64,000 bases of DNA from Meghimatium bilineatum (lineage: Eukaryota; Mollusca; Gastropoda; Stylommatophora; Philomycidae), in NCBI GenBank assembly GCA_034231615.1, contig CM067316.1, positions 25,443,791 to 25,507,790 of the forward strand. Reading direction: 5' to 3'. The position numbers and the translations under genes are program-made. Positions 44,396-54,859 of the stretch are shown here, piece after piece. The notes beneath the pieces were generated by a model, which was not told the origin of the DNA, made no database searches, and saw nothing but the letters and a program-made list of their open reading frames with translations. Position 1 is the stretch's first letter. Each line of letters opens with the position of its first letter.

Positions 44396-47334
44396 TACAA
44401 GACAGACATACCATGGTGTTCATTTGGATACATCATAAAATTGGGCTAGAATCACAATGTGGTGATGTGATATAGAGCGCGATTCAAATGGCCAAGGCAC
44501 CTGGTTGAAACCTTGCAGAAGGTTGTTGTGCATTCTGACTCTCCAGAAAGCAATGGCAACCTACTCAACATATTTATATTACCTAAAAAATTACTACAGC
44601 CACAAAATTTTGGGTTGATCACCAGGGTCCTGAATAGGATATGCTACCAACATTATAAAATAATTACATTAAAATAGCATTCACACTAGTTCCACATTTT
44701 TCTTATCTTTCTAACAATAACACATCACATCGAATGCTACAGAAAAACAATCTAGGTTGAATATTATAATAGCTAACCATCCCTCCCTCTTTTTAAAAAT
44801 TCCATTCCTTAGCAAAAGTAATGACGACAAGATGCCAAAGTAAGAGTTTCACAGGAATGCATAAAAAAAGCACTACATAAAAAAAGAACTATGGATTATT
44901 CCAAGTACCTCACCTTTACAAAAATGACAAGATGTCAAAGTATTACTATGAACGCTCAGGGCATGATCCATCACTCTGTGCATGCATTCATCTAGTTCCT
45001 AAAATAGACTGTACTGTTGAGATATGTACATGCCATACAAGGAATTACAGTGAAGCACAGATTATCTGAACTGATTCACAAAATAAGACATTCAGCAACT
45101 ATTCAACTAGGGTGAGCTTTAGAAGCCCATGTTTTTAGAGGACATATGTTTTGATACTATAAAGTTGAGCTCGCATCAATAATTAAAAGAAGCATGACTT
45201 TTTGAGGCTTTAACTCTTAGTGGACCAGGGACAATAGGGATATATAGGGGGGAAATGACAAATACGTTGTCAATTGGTCCACTATGAGTTAATCCAACTC
45301 TATAAACCATTTACAAGTAATAATAAGAAAGAAAATGTGAACCTAAGTGAATCAGTGAAAATGTGAATCAAAAGTGAACCTAAGACCCTAGCATAACATG
45401 TTTTAAAAGACACAGCAAAGTATACTTTAAAGTTGAAGAATGCATAGCACATTGAATTTAACAGCCAGTCACACTGAGTCAAGAAACCTTTATGGATTTG
45501 AATGGAAGCTCTAGAAATGAACTGTTGAGAAACACCTACATGAAGCTATAAGTACTAGTACATGCTATATTGTAAAATCTCAGGAGCAGGAACTTAAAGT
45601 GATCTTTGGCTATCAACCAATCAAACACTATAGATACATGACTTTAAGTGCACTGAAATCTTATATTTTTTGTGTCAACTTGGTTAGTTTCACAAACACA
45701 ACTTTATCAAACTTGTTTGTGGACCAAAAGCCAATACATTGTACTGGCAATGCGACTGGATATATGGCCTATTAGTGATGCCTAAAAATTCTACAATAGT
45801 TGAATAACAATGAATATAAATATGCTTCCATTTTTATTTATTATATTTGTGTGTACACTGTGATCATATTTGCGATTTTGTGTTGTTTCTATAGTTAAAA
45901 TTTTATAATTATATATGATTTGACATTCACAAATTGCTATTGTCTTCTAACTTTTAATTTAAGCAGTTCTTCCTGATATAAAATAGATCCTCAAATTAGT
46001 TGTCAAGGTGATCTTTATTATACAACACATTCATATTTTATTTCTTCTACTGTTTTGATGTTTCTAATATTTTGACATTATGTATTTTTTTGCTAAAGCC
46101 ATTTTCATTTGAAATGTGAAAACAACTTAAAATTATCATACCATTTATTTCACCATAGTGTATTTACAATCAGATGCATACTCTGTGAACCCAGAGGGTT
46201 TTTATTCCCTGCACAAAAGAAAGGAGTTCAACTTTTTGGATGATAGTCATAGGTCTCCATCACTCATCATCATTATTAGTCAGACCCATTTGATGATAGG
46301 GTGATCAATGTATTTGTGAATTAAGATCTTTGCCAGCTGTTTCCTGGTCTTTAAATGCAAAAATAAAATTTGTACATTTGCAGTGTCCCATAAGTTATTT
46401 TGGACAAAATTTGTTCAGCTTATCAGCAAAGCAATATACAAAAACTGTTTAAAATTTTACCTTAAAAAGGGTACCAAAAATATTTACTCAAGTTTGAACC
46501 CATATCTTTTAAACTGAGAAACATGTGCATTAACCAATCAGTCATTTATATTTTGGCACTTATTTCTTCTAATATAGAGAGATTATTATTTCCAAGCAAA
46601 GTATATGTTCACAAATTTCTGTTCAGTTTCTTTTAAAGCTATTTATCTACTATTGCCTGAAAACATGTTATTATTTATCTGTGAGTATGAAAGGAAATAG
46701 GTAAATTAATGTGTTACCATTAATAAATACAGAACACAGATGATGTATCAACAAAAATACATTAATCAAGTAGTAAATAACAATGAACCTACATAGGAAC
46801 ACACCTATACTACTGTGAGTTAAAAAAATCATACGACATGAGGAAAATGATAAAGAGGAGTATATGTCTAGTATAGCTCTAGGAGTATCGTACATATTTG
46901 TTTTCTTTTCTCTTGATACTGTGTATTATTTGAAATCAATAAGAATTGGAATTACTTTAAAAACTAAAACAGACTGAAATCTGAATCATTGACTAGGGTT
47001 CTTAGCAGACCGGAGAGCACTAAAGCATTCTCAGAGGGAGAAAAAGGGAAAAGAGAGGAAATGTCATATTTAAAAAATATGCTGATGCATTCTTTAGATA
47101 ACATGATTAGGTTTACTGACATTTCAGATAGTATTTCAACTGTTTCAACTAGTATTTCACTGCATTATACTAAATTGATATCATTTTATAGATAACAAAA
47201 CATTGCAATAAATTATATGCAAAATTATGTTTCCCACGTCTTGTGGATATTATAATATATCAGTAATAATTGAAGTATATCATATAACCTAAAGAAAATT
47301 ATTTTTCAAATATTGTGGAATTTTTACAACACTA
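44396..47334. other. 2.9-kb non-coding stretch without clear repeats
   Basis: No LINE, SINE, tandem array or convincing exon was seen. It is among the longest repeat-poor intervals here. Open stretches of about 60-74 codons are AT-rich and hydrophobic without recognisable domains. Confidence 0.45.
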
Positions 47335-47700
47335 ATCATCATAACGTGACATATATGCTTTCCAGAACGTTGCCTTTGCAATTGATGCCCGGAACCCGAC
47401 TCTATCCTGTGCCAATCTGATGCATCTTCCAGCGATATCTTCAATCTTCATACAGTCTTTGATATCATCTGTCCATCTCCTTCTAGGTCTACCTCTTCTT
47501 CTACTTCTCAGAATTCTGCCCTCTAATATGCATCTTTCCAAGCCATTGTGACTTTTTAATGTCCAAAATATTTCAATTTTCTATGTAAAATTGTATTCAC
47601 CAACTATTCTTCCTCTATATTCAGCATATTCAAAACCTTACGATTCCTTTGCAAATATCTAAGCACACTATTCTCATAGGTTGCCAGTTCTTTTGAGAAG
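47335..47700 (-). mobile_element. LINE 3' fragment, antisense
   Basis: The minus strand gives LERCILEGRILRSRRRGRPR, RRWTDDIKDCMKIEDIAGRC, LAQDRVGFRASIAKATFWKA and YMSRYDD, the C-terminus of a LINE related to the 23,305 family. Upstream thumb codons are degraded. Confidence 0.82.
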
Positions 47701-48644
47701 AAAATCTGATTAGTTAAGCACCGATATAAGAACACATACATTCTTGTTGGCCATATTGACGGAAGTCATCCAATTATATTGACAGTGCAATTCTGACAAT
47801 CTGTTTTTGAACCACAAGCAAGCTTGAAGCTAGCTGTCTTTTTTTTGGAAACAGGTCCACAAAATGTTCAACCACCAAGCCGACTAAATCTAACAATACA
47901 TAGGTCTACTACTTATAAATAGAAAAGTTTTTTTCACAACCAATACAAGTAATGATCAATACAAATTTTAAAAAAGGGTTCCAGCACCACAAAATTGATC
48001 TGTCATATTAGAAATGGGATAGGTTTATATTTGTCTTACTTAGAAATATGATGGAAAATTTTTTTTTAAAAGATAGAGAAAAAACAAACATTTCAAGCAG
48101 CAATCCAAACCAAACAAAATTTATAAAATAATATTCACATTTTTGAATCATGTAATCAAAAGTAAACAAATAGGTACACTTATAGAAATTAACAAAACAG
48201 ACATACATATATATATGCACGCATATGCAGACAAATTACTGTAGAAAATGGCTGCTACAATGATATAATATGCAATATATTATCTATGTATACAATAGAG
48301 ACAGAATACATTCTTTCTGCAAAGGAAAGAGACTGGACAATGTTCTGATGTTTGTACATAATGTTTACGAAGGATTCTATTCTAATCCGATTATTGCAGT
48401 AATGATTGACTAGGAGAATGCTTATAACTAGGGCAAAGATGTTTAGGACAATCCATTAAAAAAAAATATATAATTGCAAACTTCAGTATATTGCACATTC
48501 CAAATGTAATTTTTAAATAATTTTTTTTCTGTGAAAGACCCCAGTTTATGAACATTTTTTGACCAAATAATTTTTTTTCTAATTAGAGTTACATTACATT
48601 ACGTGACAACCGGAGATACAGGTAATTTATGTTTATATTTTTGC
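47701..48644. other. Non-coding, AT-rich
   Basis: A short direct repeat, AATAATTTTTTTTCT, lies at about 48,520 and 48,565. No exon was recognised. Confidence 0.4.
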
Positions 48645-48865
48645 ACTCATTCTCAAACTCCTGCAACGTAGCAGGGTGTCATCCACAGAATGGAATATGT
48701 TGTATTATGATTTACAGACTGACTATAATAGCTACGCTGTTCGCCCTGATACATGTGACTTCGGTATGGCTTCTGGTTTAATTTGACCCTCTATAGGTTG
48801 AGCCAGCCAATCCTACCCCAAAATCTCATGTCATCTATTATGACATGTGGCTGGTAACAATCAGG
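48645..48865 (-). mobile_element. SINE-like retroposon (family A), antisense, diverged
   Basis: The minus strand gives CATGTCATAATAGATGACAT, TGGCTGGCTCAACCTATAGA, GCCATACCGAAGTCACATGT, ATCAGGGCGAACAGCGTAGC and CTGCTACGTTGCAGGAGTTT in family order. Confidence 0.72.
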
Positions 48866-49330
48866 TTGTTTAACTCCAACATCATCCCTATTCTATCATA
48901 TGGATGCGAAAGTTGGAAAGCCACAAAAGCCACAGATAAGAGACTAGACTCCTTTGAAAACAAATGCCTACGTACCATTCTGAATGTTAAGTGGAGTGAC
49001 TTTAAATCTAACACTACTATAAGAGAGGAAAGCAAACAAACCTATATATCTTCTTTCATTAGACAAAGGCGTTGGACTTACATCGGCCATGTTCTCAGAA
49101 TAAACAGCCTAAGAATTCCCCAGCAGTCACTATATTGGGTGCCACCTGGAGTAAGAAGAAGAGGGAGACCTAGAGAAACTCTATGAAGAACCATTAATAG
49201 AGAAGGCATGTCAATGAGGCTAAACAACACGCAACAATTGAAAGACCTGGCAAAACAAAGACAGAAAGGGAAAGCTATGGTTTCTGCCCTATGCGCAGCC
49301 TATGGCCCTGGAGGAACATAACATAACTGG
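48866..49330 (+). mobile_element. LINE C-terminal fragment
   Basis: IIPILSYGCESWKATKATDK, FENKCLRTILNVKWSDFKSN, FIRQRRWTYIGHVLRI and GVRRRGRPRETL, then LKDLAKQRQKGKAMVSALCA and AYGPGGT. Its 3' end recurs at 13,140-13,205. One stop interrupts it near 49,185. Confidence 0.85.
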
Positions 49331-49389
49331 TAACAATCTTGCAATTCTTCACGTTCCTTCAACACATAGGTGGTTTAAGAACGTCATCA

Positions 49390-49563
49390 CCCGTAAGTTG
49401 CTGGGGCCCATATAGGGTCAGTGACCCAAAGCCATGCTGAAGCCGGATGTGTCAGGCCGAAAGGCGCAGATAACGCAGCAATGCTGTAAACCATGATACA
49501 ACACATTCTGCTCTCCGGACTACATCCTGCTAATCTGCAGGAGTTTGAGAACAAACGCAGAAG
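49390..49563 (+). mobile_element. SINE-like retroposon (family A), internally deleted, 13-bp TSD
   Basis: A CCCGTAAGTTGCTGGGGCCC head jumps straight to CATATAGGGTCAGTGACCC, skipping about 100 bp of the family body, then runs to the GCAGAAG tail. It is flanked by AAGAACGTCATCA at 49,377-49,389 and 49,564-49,576. Confidence 0.88.
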
Positions 49564-49576
49564 AAGAACGTCATCA

Positions 49577-49869
49577 AATTAATGTAATTGCTTATTGTAA
49601 CTCTGAGAAGGACAGTGACAATTAAAAAATGTAAATATTAGGTTCACTGTTTGTCATTTATATCTTTGTAACCAATTAACATGACAAGTTTGATTGATAT
49701 GGTTAGTAGGTAAAACATGATCATATGCTTTTGAATGATTGTTTTCAATGTGTTTTTTAAATTGTCAGCAAGATACTGGCTTCCAGCAAAATGCTATGAA
49801 CGTGAGTTACATCTATTTTTACACATGTTCTATCTTAAACTTCTGCATGTGGAAGATCTGATGGTCTCA
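49577..49869. other. Non-coding spacer
   Basis: Nothing recognised. Confidence 0.35.
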
Positions 49870-49985
49870 CCAATGGCCACCATGCAACGGCAAGTCCCTA
49901 GTAGATAACATGCTTATATAGTGAGACTTTCATCTGATGTAAGCCACACAGCACTTCATATATACAATTATAATGTTACCCCGAT
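49870..49985 (+). repeat. Dispersed repeat (as 11,035-11,130)
   Basis: CCATGCAACGGCAAGTCCCT and AGTAGATAACATGCTTATAT then CATATATACAATTATA follow the same order as the 11,035 and (inverted) 55,915 copies. Confidence 0.65.
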
Positions 49986-50164
49986 ATGAGTACGGTCCCA
50001 AAACATTGCACACTATTGAGAATAGTTTTCTGGGTATGAAATAACACTGGAGAAATTCCCCGATTGTACAAAAAGATATATGATCTATATTGCTCATGTA
50101 GTGAAAAAAATACTTTAATATTTCAGAAGCACAAATTTGAAAAAGTTACATGATTATGTAAGCT

Positions 50165-50225
50165 ATGTTGAGCAAATGGGTCAAAAAGCATGAGCCCATG
50201 GACCACTGGATCAGCAGCAATAAAT
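50165..50225 (-). repeat. Dispersed repeat (start of the 55,443 insert)
   Basis: The minus strand TGATCCAGTGGTCCATGGGC then TCATGCTTTTTGACCCA matches the start of the 55,443-56,058 insert. Confidence 0.65.
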
Positions 50226-50901
50226 ATGGATCAGTAAATAAATAATGTGCAATATATTGAGCAAACATTACGGTGCAATATGTTTCAGCAAATAGGATTA
50301 TATAGTAGCTGTGCACTTTCAGTAACAACTTCTAGTTCTCTTATTCCACCAAAGTTCACAGCTAATTATGGGTAAGGCATCCTGAGGAAGTATGACGAGG
50401 TCATTATTCCCAACTCCAAATACTACTTCATCTACTAAGGTAATTATCATCCATGCTTCAAAAGAAAAGATCCACATGGCCAGGTATCAGTAAGTGGATG
50501 ATGCCCATAACTTCTTAAACTTCCTAGGTCCTGCATAGATTGTCGTGCCAATATTAGCAGTACTGAGACTACAGATAAGCTTGACTCTAAAGCACCCATA
50601 GCTTGAAAATTGAGGAAGGATGCAGGACAAGCTGCTTGGTGAAATCCTACTGAATGCAGACACAATAATTCATGATCTATTATGCGAATTCAGTATTAAA
50701 TTAGATATGGGTAGAGCTATACACTATAGAGCAGAGTGATTAGTGTGTTTAATTAACAAGCTATGGAAACTATCACTATGTATACCCTTTGCTATTAAAT
50801 TTGGCATCAGTCAATTTAAATAGTTTTACACAGAAATCGGCCTAATTCATAGTCAGCTAGTTAAAAATGTAAACATAATGTTAATTAAATGAAACACTTA
50901 C
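50226..50901. other. Probable intron of the minus-strand gene starting at 50,982
   Basis: There is a 72-codon open stretch on the minus strand (50,447-50,665), but no well-formed splice pair joins it in phase to the exon at 50,902. I do not call it coding. Confidence 0.35.
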
Positions 50902-50982
50902 CTCATTTATAACACTTCTACTAACATCATCTAACATCAAAACGTCTACAACGCCATATATATCCATCAATTTTGCTAGCAT
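50902..50982 (-). CDS. Putative first coding exon of an unrecognised gene
   Basis: ATG at 50,982 opens 27 codons (MLAKLMDIYGVVDVLML, then DDVSRSVINE) ending exactly at GAG|GTAAGTG, a near-consensus splice donor, in phase 0. A poly-A-like context (AAAAAATG) precedes the ATG. About 90 bp further upstream is a CpG-containing, E2F-like promoter segment. I do not recognise the protein, and its next exon was not identified to the left, so the gene model rests on start, donor and promoter only. Confidence 0.5.
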
Positions 50983-51039
50983 TTTTTATCACACAATTGC
51001 CCATGCACCAGATTCTATGTTTGTTGTTCACTTTCTTGT

Positions 51040-51110
51040 CCACTATTGAATCTTCGCGCGCTTATCGCCTCATTTCCCGCCTGGCTCATGCGCAACTAAA
51101 GACAGGACCA
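51040..51110. promoter_or_regulatory. Candidate promoter with E2F-like site
   Basis: A local CpG cluster (TCTTCGCGCGCTTATCGCC) and TTTCCCGCC at 51,073-51,081, a perfect E2F consensus, precede the minus-strand start exon by about 90 bp. CATGCGCA at 51,087-51,094 is an NRF1-like half site. Such sites are typical of promoters of cell-cycle or housekeeping genes. No TATA box is obvious. Confidence 0.5.
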
Positions 51111-51778
51111 ACTCTCGATGATGCAGACTCGAGATTTAATTGTTTTTAAATCACTTTATTATTTGAATTAATAAACACCCCTTCCTTTATTAAGATATTT
51201 TTTTAATGGGGGGGGGGCACAACTACAACTTTCACATTGCTGCTTACTACCAGTGCAAAGGTTAGGCAAATAAATATTTATCCCTCGAAACTAGGACAAA
51301 GTGATATCTTTAAAAAAATGCACCTGCTTGCACAAAAAATGCACAATTATCAGCTTGGCTACATTTTGTGGTCACAAGTTTTATTTATATTTTCCTATAT
51401 ACTATATGTGGTAAACATGCTTTTTCGTCCACCGTTGTTATATATAACATCACGGATTTCCCTTGAATAACCAATCATATCGATTCATGCCTTAGACAAC
51501 TTTATTAGACAAGAATTCTTAAAGAATTAATTATAAATTCTAAACACTGATTCTAACCCTTCTCCCCCTCCCAAAAAAATTTATAAATTAATTCTAATCC
51601 TACTTTAAATCCCCCTAAGTCACAACGGTGGACGAAATGGCTGATGCGACCTATAATAACCTATATGTTACATAAATTATTTTGATAGTCAAATTAATTG
51701 AAAAAAAATTCATAACTTTCTTTTTTTTTTCAGCGTTGACATACACACCACACCACAGTGTTAGGGGTGTTGAATTTA
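51111..51778. other. Non-coding, no exon recognised
   Basis: It contains a 10-G run at 51,208-51,217. No plus-strand start exon with a convincing donor was found. Confidence 0.35.
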
Positions 51779-51792
51779 AATTTAACTACACT

Positions 51793-52072
51793 CGCCCGTG
51801 TGTTCCCGGGGCCCGAATGGGAGCAAAGAATAGCAACACTGTTTACCTTCCCCGCATGTCGTAAAAGGCAACTACGGAGGTTATGGGATGGAGTTGGCTG
51901 TCCCATCCCATATAGGGCCAGTGACCCAAAGCCATGCTGAAGTCGGATGTGTCAGGCCGAAAGGCGCGGATATCGCAGCAATGCTGTAAACCATGACACA
52001 ACGCATTCCTTTCTCTGGACTACATCCTGCTAATCTGCAGGAGTTTGAGAATGAACGCAGAAGAAGAAGAAG
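51793..52072 (+). mobile_element. SINE-like retroposon (family A), full length, perfect 14-bp TSD
   Basis: Best-defined member: 280 bp from CGCCCGTGTGTTCCCGGGGC to a GAACGCAGAAGAAGAAGAAG tail, bracketed by AATTTAACTACACT at 51,779-51,792 and 52,073-52,086. Landmarks are CATGTCGTAAAAGG, GGATGGAGTTGGCTGTCCCA, CAGTGACCC and GCTAATCTGCAGGAGTTTGA. No tRNA, 5S or 7SL head was recognised and no clear pol III A/B boxes were found. Confidence 0.95.
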
Positions 52073-52086
52073 AATTTAACTACACT

Positions 52087-52699
52087 GACTATTCACTACA
52101 CTCAGTATTTTTAATGCTGTAGGTAGTACTTATAAGTTATTATTTTGAGTCTTCTGATGAGTTGTTTTATTTCCAGGAATCAGTTTCAATTCGTCATTGA
52201 AGATAAAGGACTTACAAGTTACTAACTACCAGTCACTGTTACAGTTTTACACTGACTAACAACAGTGTGTAGGCTTACACACACCACATCCACCACACTT
52301 TACACTGTGTCTGTACAGTACAGTACAGGACTAGGATCACGATAATCTGTTATTCAAATTAAAGTTGATAAAATATTAATTAAGTTATTTAAATGATTGC
52401 CATGCTGAAAGTGTTGTTTCCAAGACGCTTCTTATGTATTATAATAAAGAAACTTTACTATGTGCTTGCAAACTTACCGTTAAACAATCACTTTTGGCTG
52501 CCTTTGTTGTTTTTTTTCCAGTATTTTTTTAAAGGATGACTCAATGGAACGTCGGAAGTGCCAGAGGAGGGGCACTTGTTCTTCACTCTAATACTGAGCA
52601 CTGAGCTATGATTTCACTACGTAAACGAGTAAAAATTAAAATTAGTTTTAAAGGATACTCATATATTGAAGTAATTAGTGTAGAAGCAACAACGTCGGA
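52087..52699. other. Non-coding, no exon recognised
   Basis: Nothing beyond AT-rich sequence and a CAGTACAGTACAG run near 52,314-52,327. Confidence 0.35.
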
Positions 52700-53010
52700 G
52701 AAATCGTAGGACCTACACTAGTCAATGACTACATCAAGAGACAACAAATCAAATGGTTTGGACATTTAATGAGAATGGAACTTGATTTCCTACTGTCGAG
52801 ACGTACAACAACAGACTATCCGAGACGAGGGAAAGAGGAAGGACCAAGACGTAAATGGATCGACAATATCAGATGCATTTTACACCCCCATGAGATTACA
52901 ACAACTACAATAACACAATTGTCAATAGAAATTGCCGTTTCACGGCATAATTGGCCAAGACAAGAAATTAGTGTGGACTGGAGCAGAAACATAAATAGCG
53001 AACGGTAATC
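52700..53010 (+). mobile_element. LINE 3' fragment
   Basis: DYIKRQQIKWFGHLMRM, RRGKEEGPRRKWIDNIR and AVSRHNWPRQEI are the IKRQQ.KW.GH and RRKWID blocks of the 20,331 family, 5' truncated. Confidence 0.78.
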
Positions 53011-53172
53011 TGGATCACTGGCGTAGTGTGACTTTTTATAGTGGGGACGTCAAGAGACCTTTCTATTAGTAGGTAGGTAGCTCCCCCGCCCTCATTGTTT
53101 GGTTACATTAGAAACACATTTTTACTTCCCTATATACAATAGTAACTAGTTTTGTGTGTTTAAAAAACATAA

Positions 53173-53390
53173 CTATATAATATTGTACAGCAGCTCCGAA
53201 CGTCTGTACTTCTTTTCTGCAAAAATGTTCAGTACCCTCTCAGTAAATGTTGATTCTGATGAAAGGGCACTTAATAGTTTCTTCTCTATCGCCAAGGAAT
53301 TCAAACATGACAGACGAGTGTTGTTCCTGGAATTTCTGAGATAAGTTTTGATTCTCTTCAGGGTGTTCATACTCATACCCTGCTGGATGT
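53173..53390 (-). pseudogene. hAT transposase dimerisation-domain remnant
   Basis: The minus strand gives MNTLKRIKTYLRNSRNNTRL, SCLNSLAIEKKLLSAL and FTERVLNIFAEKKYRR. LKRIK.YLR....RL..L..L.IE is the hAT C-terminal dimerisation motif, and F.ERV.N.FA..K.RR its tail. No other domain is in frame, so it is a fossil of a DNA transposon or of a host gene derived from one. Confidence 0.7.
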
Positions 53391-53589
53391 AGTGAAATGT
53401 ATATTTAACATCAAGTGGAGTAGTTTTGTTACTTCCTGATAGATTGAGTCTAGACCATTTACAACCGAATATGCAAGGAGGAGTTATTTAGGAGTAAATG
53501 CTTTGTCTCATCTGCTTATTTGTTATGAAGTTCATTTACAAGTAAGTGGCTATCAAAGAATGAGTAATGTTTTATGAAACATATGTCCA

Positions 53590-53700
53590 TCACAATCAGT
53601 GCACTGTTTCTCATCCTTTTTTGGTCCATCTCCCCCATGATAATGAGCCATAAATTATGTACTGCCGCCCACCCTACTCGTATCATTATGATAGGTAAAA
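53590..53700. mobile_element. hAT-type element end
   Basis: GTGCACTGTTTCTCATCCTT then TTTTGGTCC resembles the hAT terminus consensus. The opposite end was not seen. Confidence 0.4.
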
Positions 53701-53993
53701 TATTTAACTAATAATTAATTGTGCATTTATTCAGAATTGTGCTACGTGATGATGATAGTAAAGTAACAGTTTGGTTAAAGCTCAACTTAATTTATTATTG
53801 CCATGTTTACAATATAAAAATGTCATGTTGTACTCATTGTTACTCAGGAAATACTCAGTGTCTCTTGGCTGAACTTTATGAAGTGAAATCAGTCTGGTCG
53901 AAAATCATTTAACAGCAATCTTAAATCCCCACGTTGAACAACGTGCATATGATTTCTTTGTGAATGTAGTCTGACGACCGCACTAAACCCACG

Positions 53994-54269
53994 CTAAACC
54001 AAATATGATGTGGGAAATGCAGTAAGCAAATATTTTACAATTCTCTGAAGTTTTGGATAGCGATCGGATATTTCTTTCTCTAACCAGAAATCTTCGTACG
54101 ATTTCTTAAACTTGCATTTAAGTTCAATGTCATTTCTTAATTCGAGCAATTCTTCATCCAATGTTTGATTGTCAACTTCTTCCGTTTCTATAAGTGGATT
54201 TATCACCCAGTCCATGATTTCCATTGAAAGCAGATCGTTAAATCGCTCTGGCATATCTGTATGCAGCAT
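53994..54269 (-). pseudogene. hAT transposase fragment (ZBED5-like)
   Basis: The minus strand gives MPERFNDLLSMEIMDWVINP, EELLELRNDIELKCKFKKSY and YPKLQRIVKYLLTAFPTSYL. ER.....DWV.NP, ELI.LR.D, FW and AFP(S/T)SYL are diagnostic of ZBED5/SCAND3-type hAT transposase C-terminal regions, directly before the VE.GFS motif, which is missing here. It is a different hAT lineage from 53,173-53,390. Confidence 0.85.
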
Positions 54270-54859
54270 ACCTATATAAGCACATTAAATCTACAGACTA
54301 TCATCCAGTATCCCATTTGTTTGTTTTTGTTCTTATTGTGACAGGCTCGGGAACTGATATAATTCAAGATGACGTTTGAAAAGAGTTAACTTTGAAACAT
54401 ATTTTGGCTTAATACAATTGACCTCATGATGTCCATTCAGTGGTGAGTTTACTTCAGTTTACATCACCAGTGGACTGCCTGAGACGTGTTCTGGCTCCAC
54501 ACTCGACTGACAGCCTGTTAGGCAGTTATAAAGTAGCTGATGTCATGCTGAGACTGTCTCATAAAGCATACCGGTCATGTCTAACAACTACACGTAAAGT
54601 CTGATATTTGGCGAATTTATGTGTATGGGGTATGATAGTTTATCGGCCCACTGGGTAATGTAGGCGAACACCAGCAACATGTTGTTGACTGAAACAGGAA
54701 TGGTGAGACACGTAGAAAACCATGGTCATCCACTGCATCATACTTCACTTCCAGGTGTCTCGATTCATCTTGCCACTGGTTTCAAATGAGGTCCGACAAA
54801 AGCGTGAGGTCGACGCTTTGCACAACACCTCCTCACTTTAATAAAATAATCCCCAGTGC
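54270..54859. other. Non-coding, nothing recognised
   Basis: Mixed composition with no exon or repeat identified. Confidence 0.35.

Noticed and set aside
50447-50665. 72-codon minus-strand open frame as second exon of the 50,902 gene
   Set aside because: No acceptor in the right phase joins it, and the peptide is not recognisable; it may be repeat-derived.
53156-53344. Plus-strand 62-codon open frame
   Set aside because: It is the antisense of the hAT dimerisation-domain remnant, which explains its openness.
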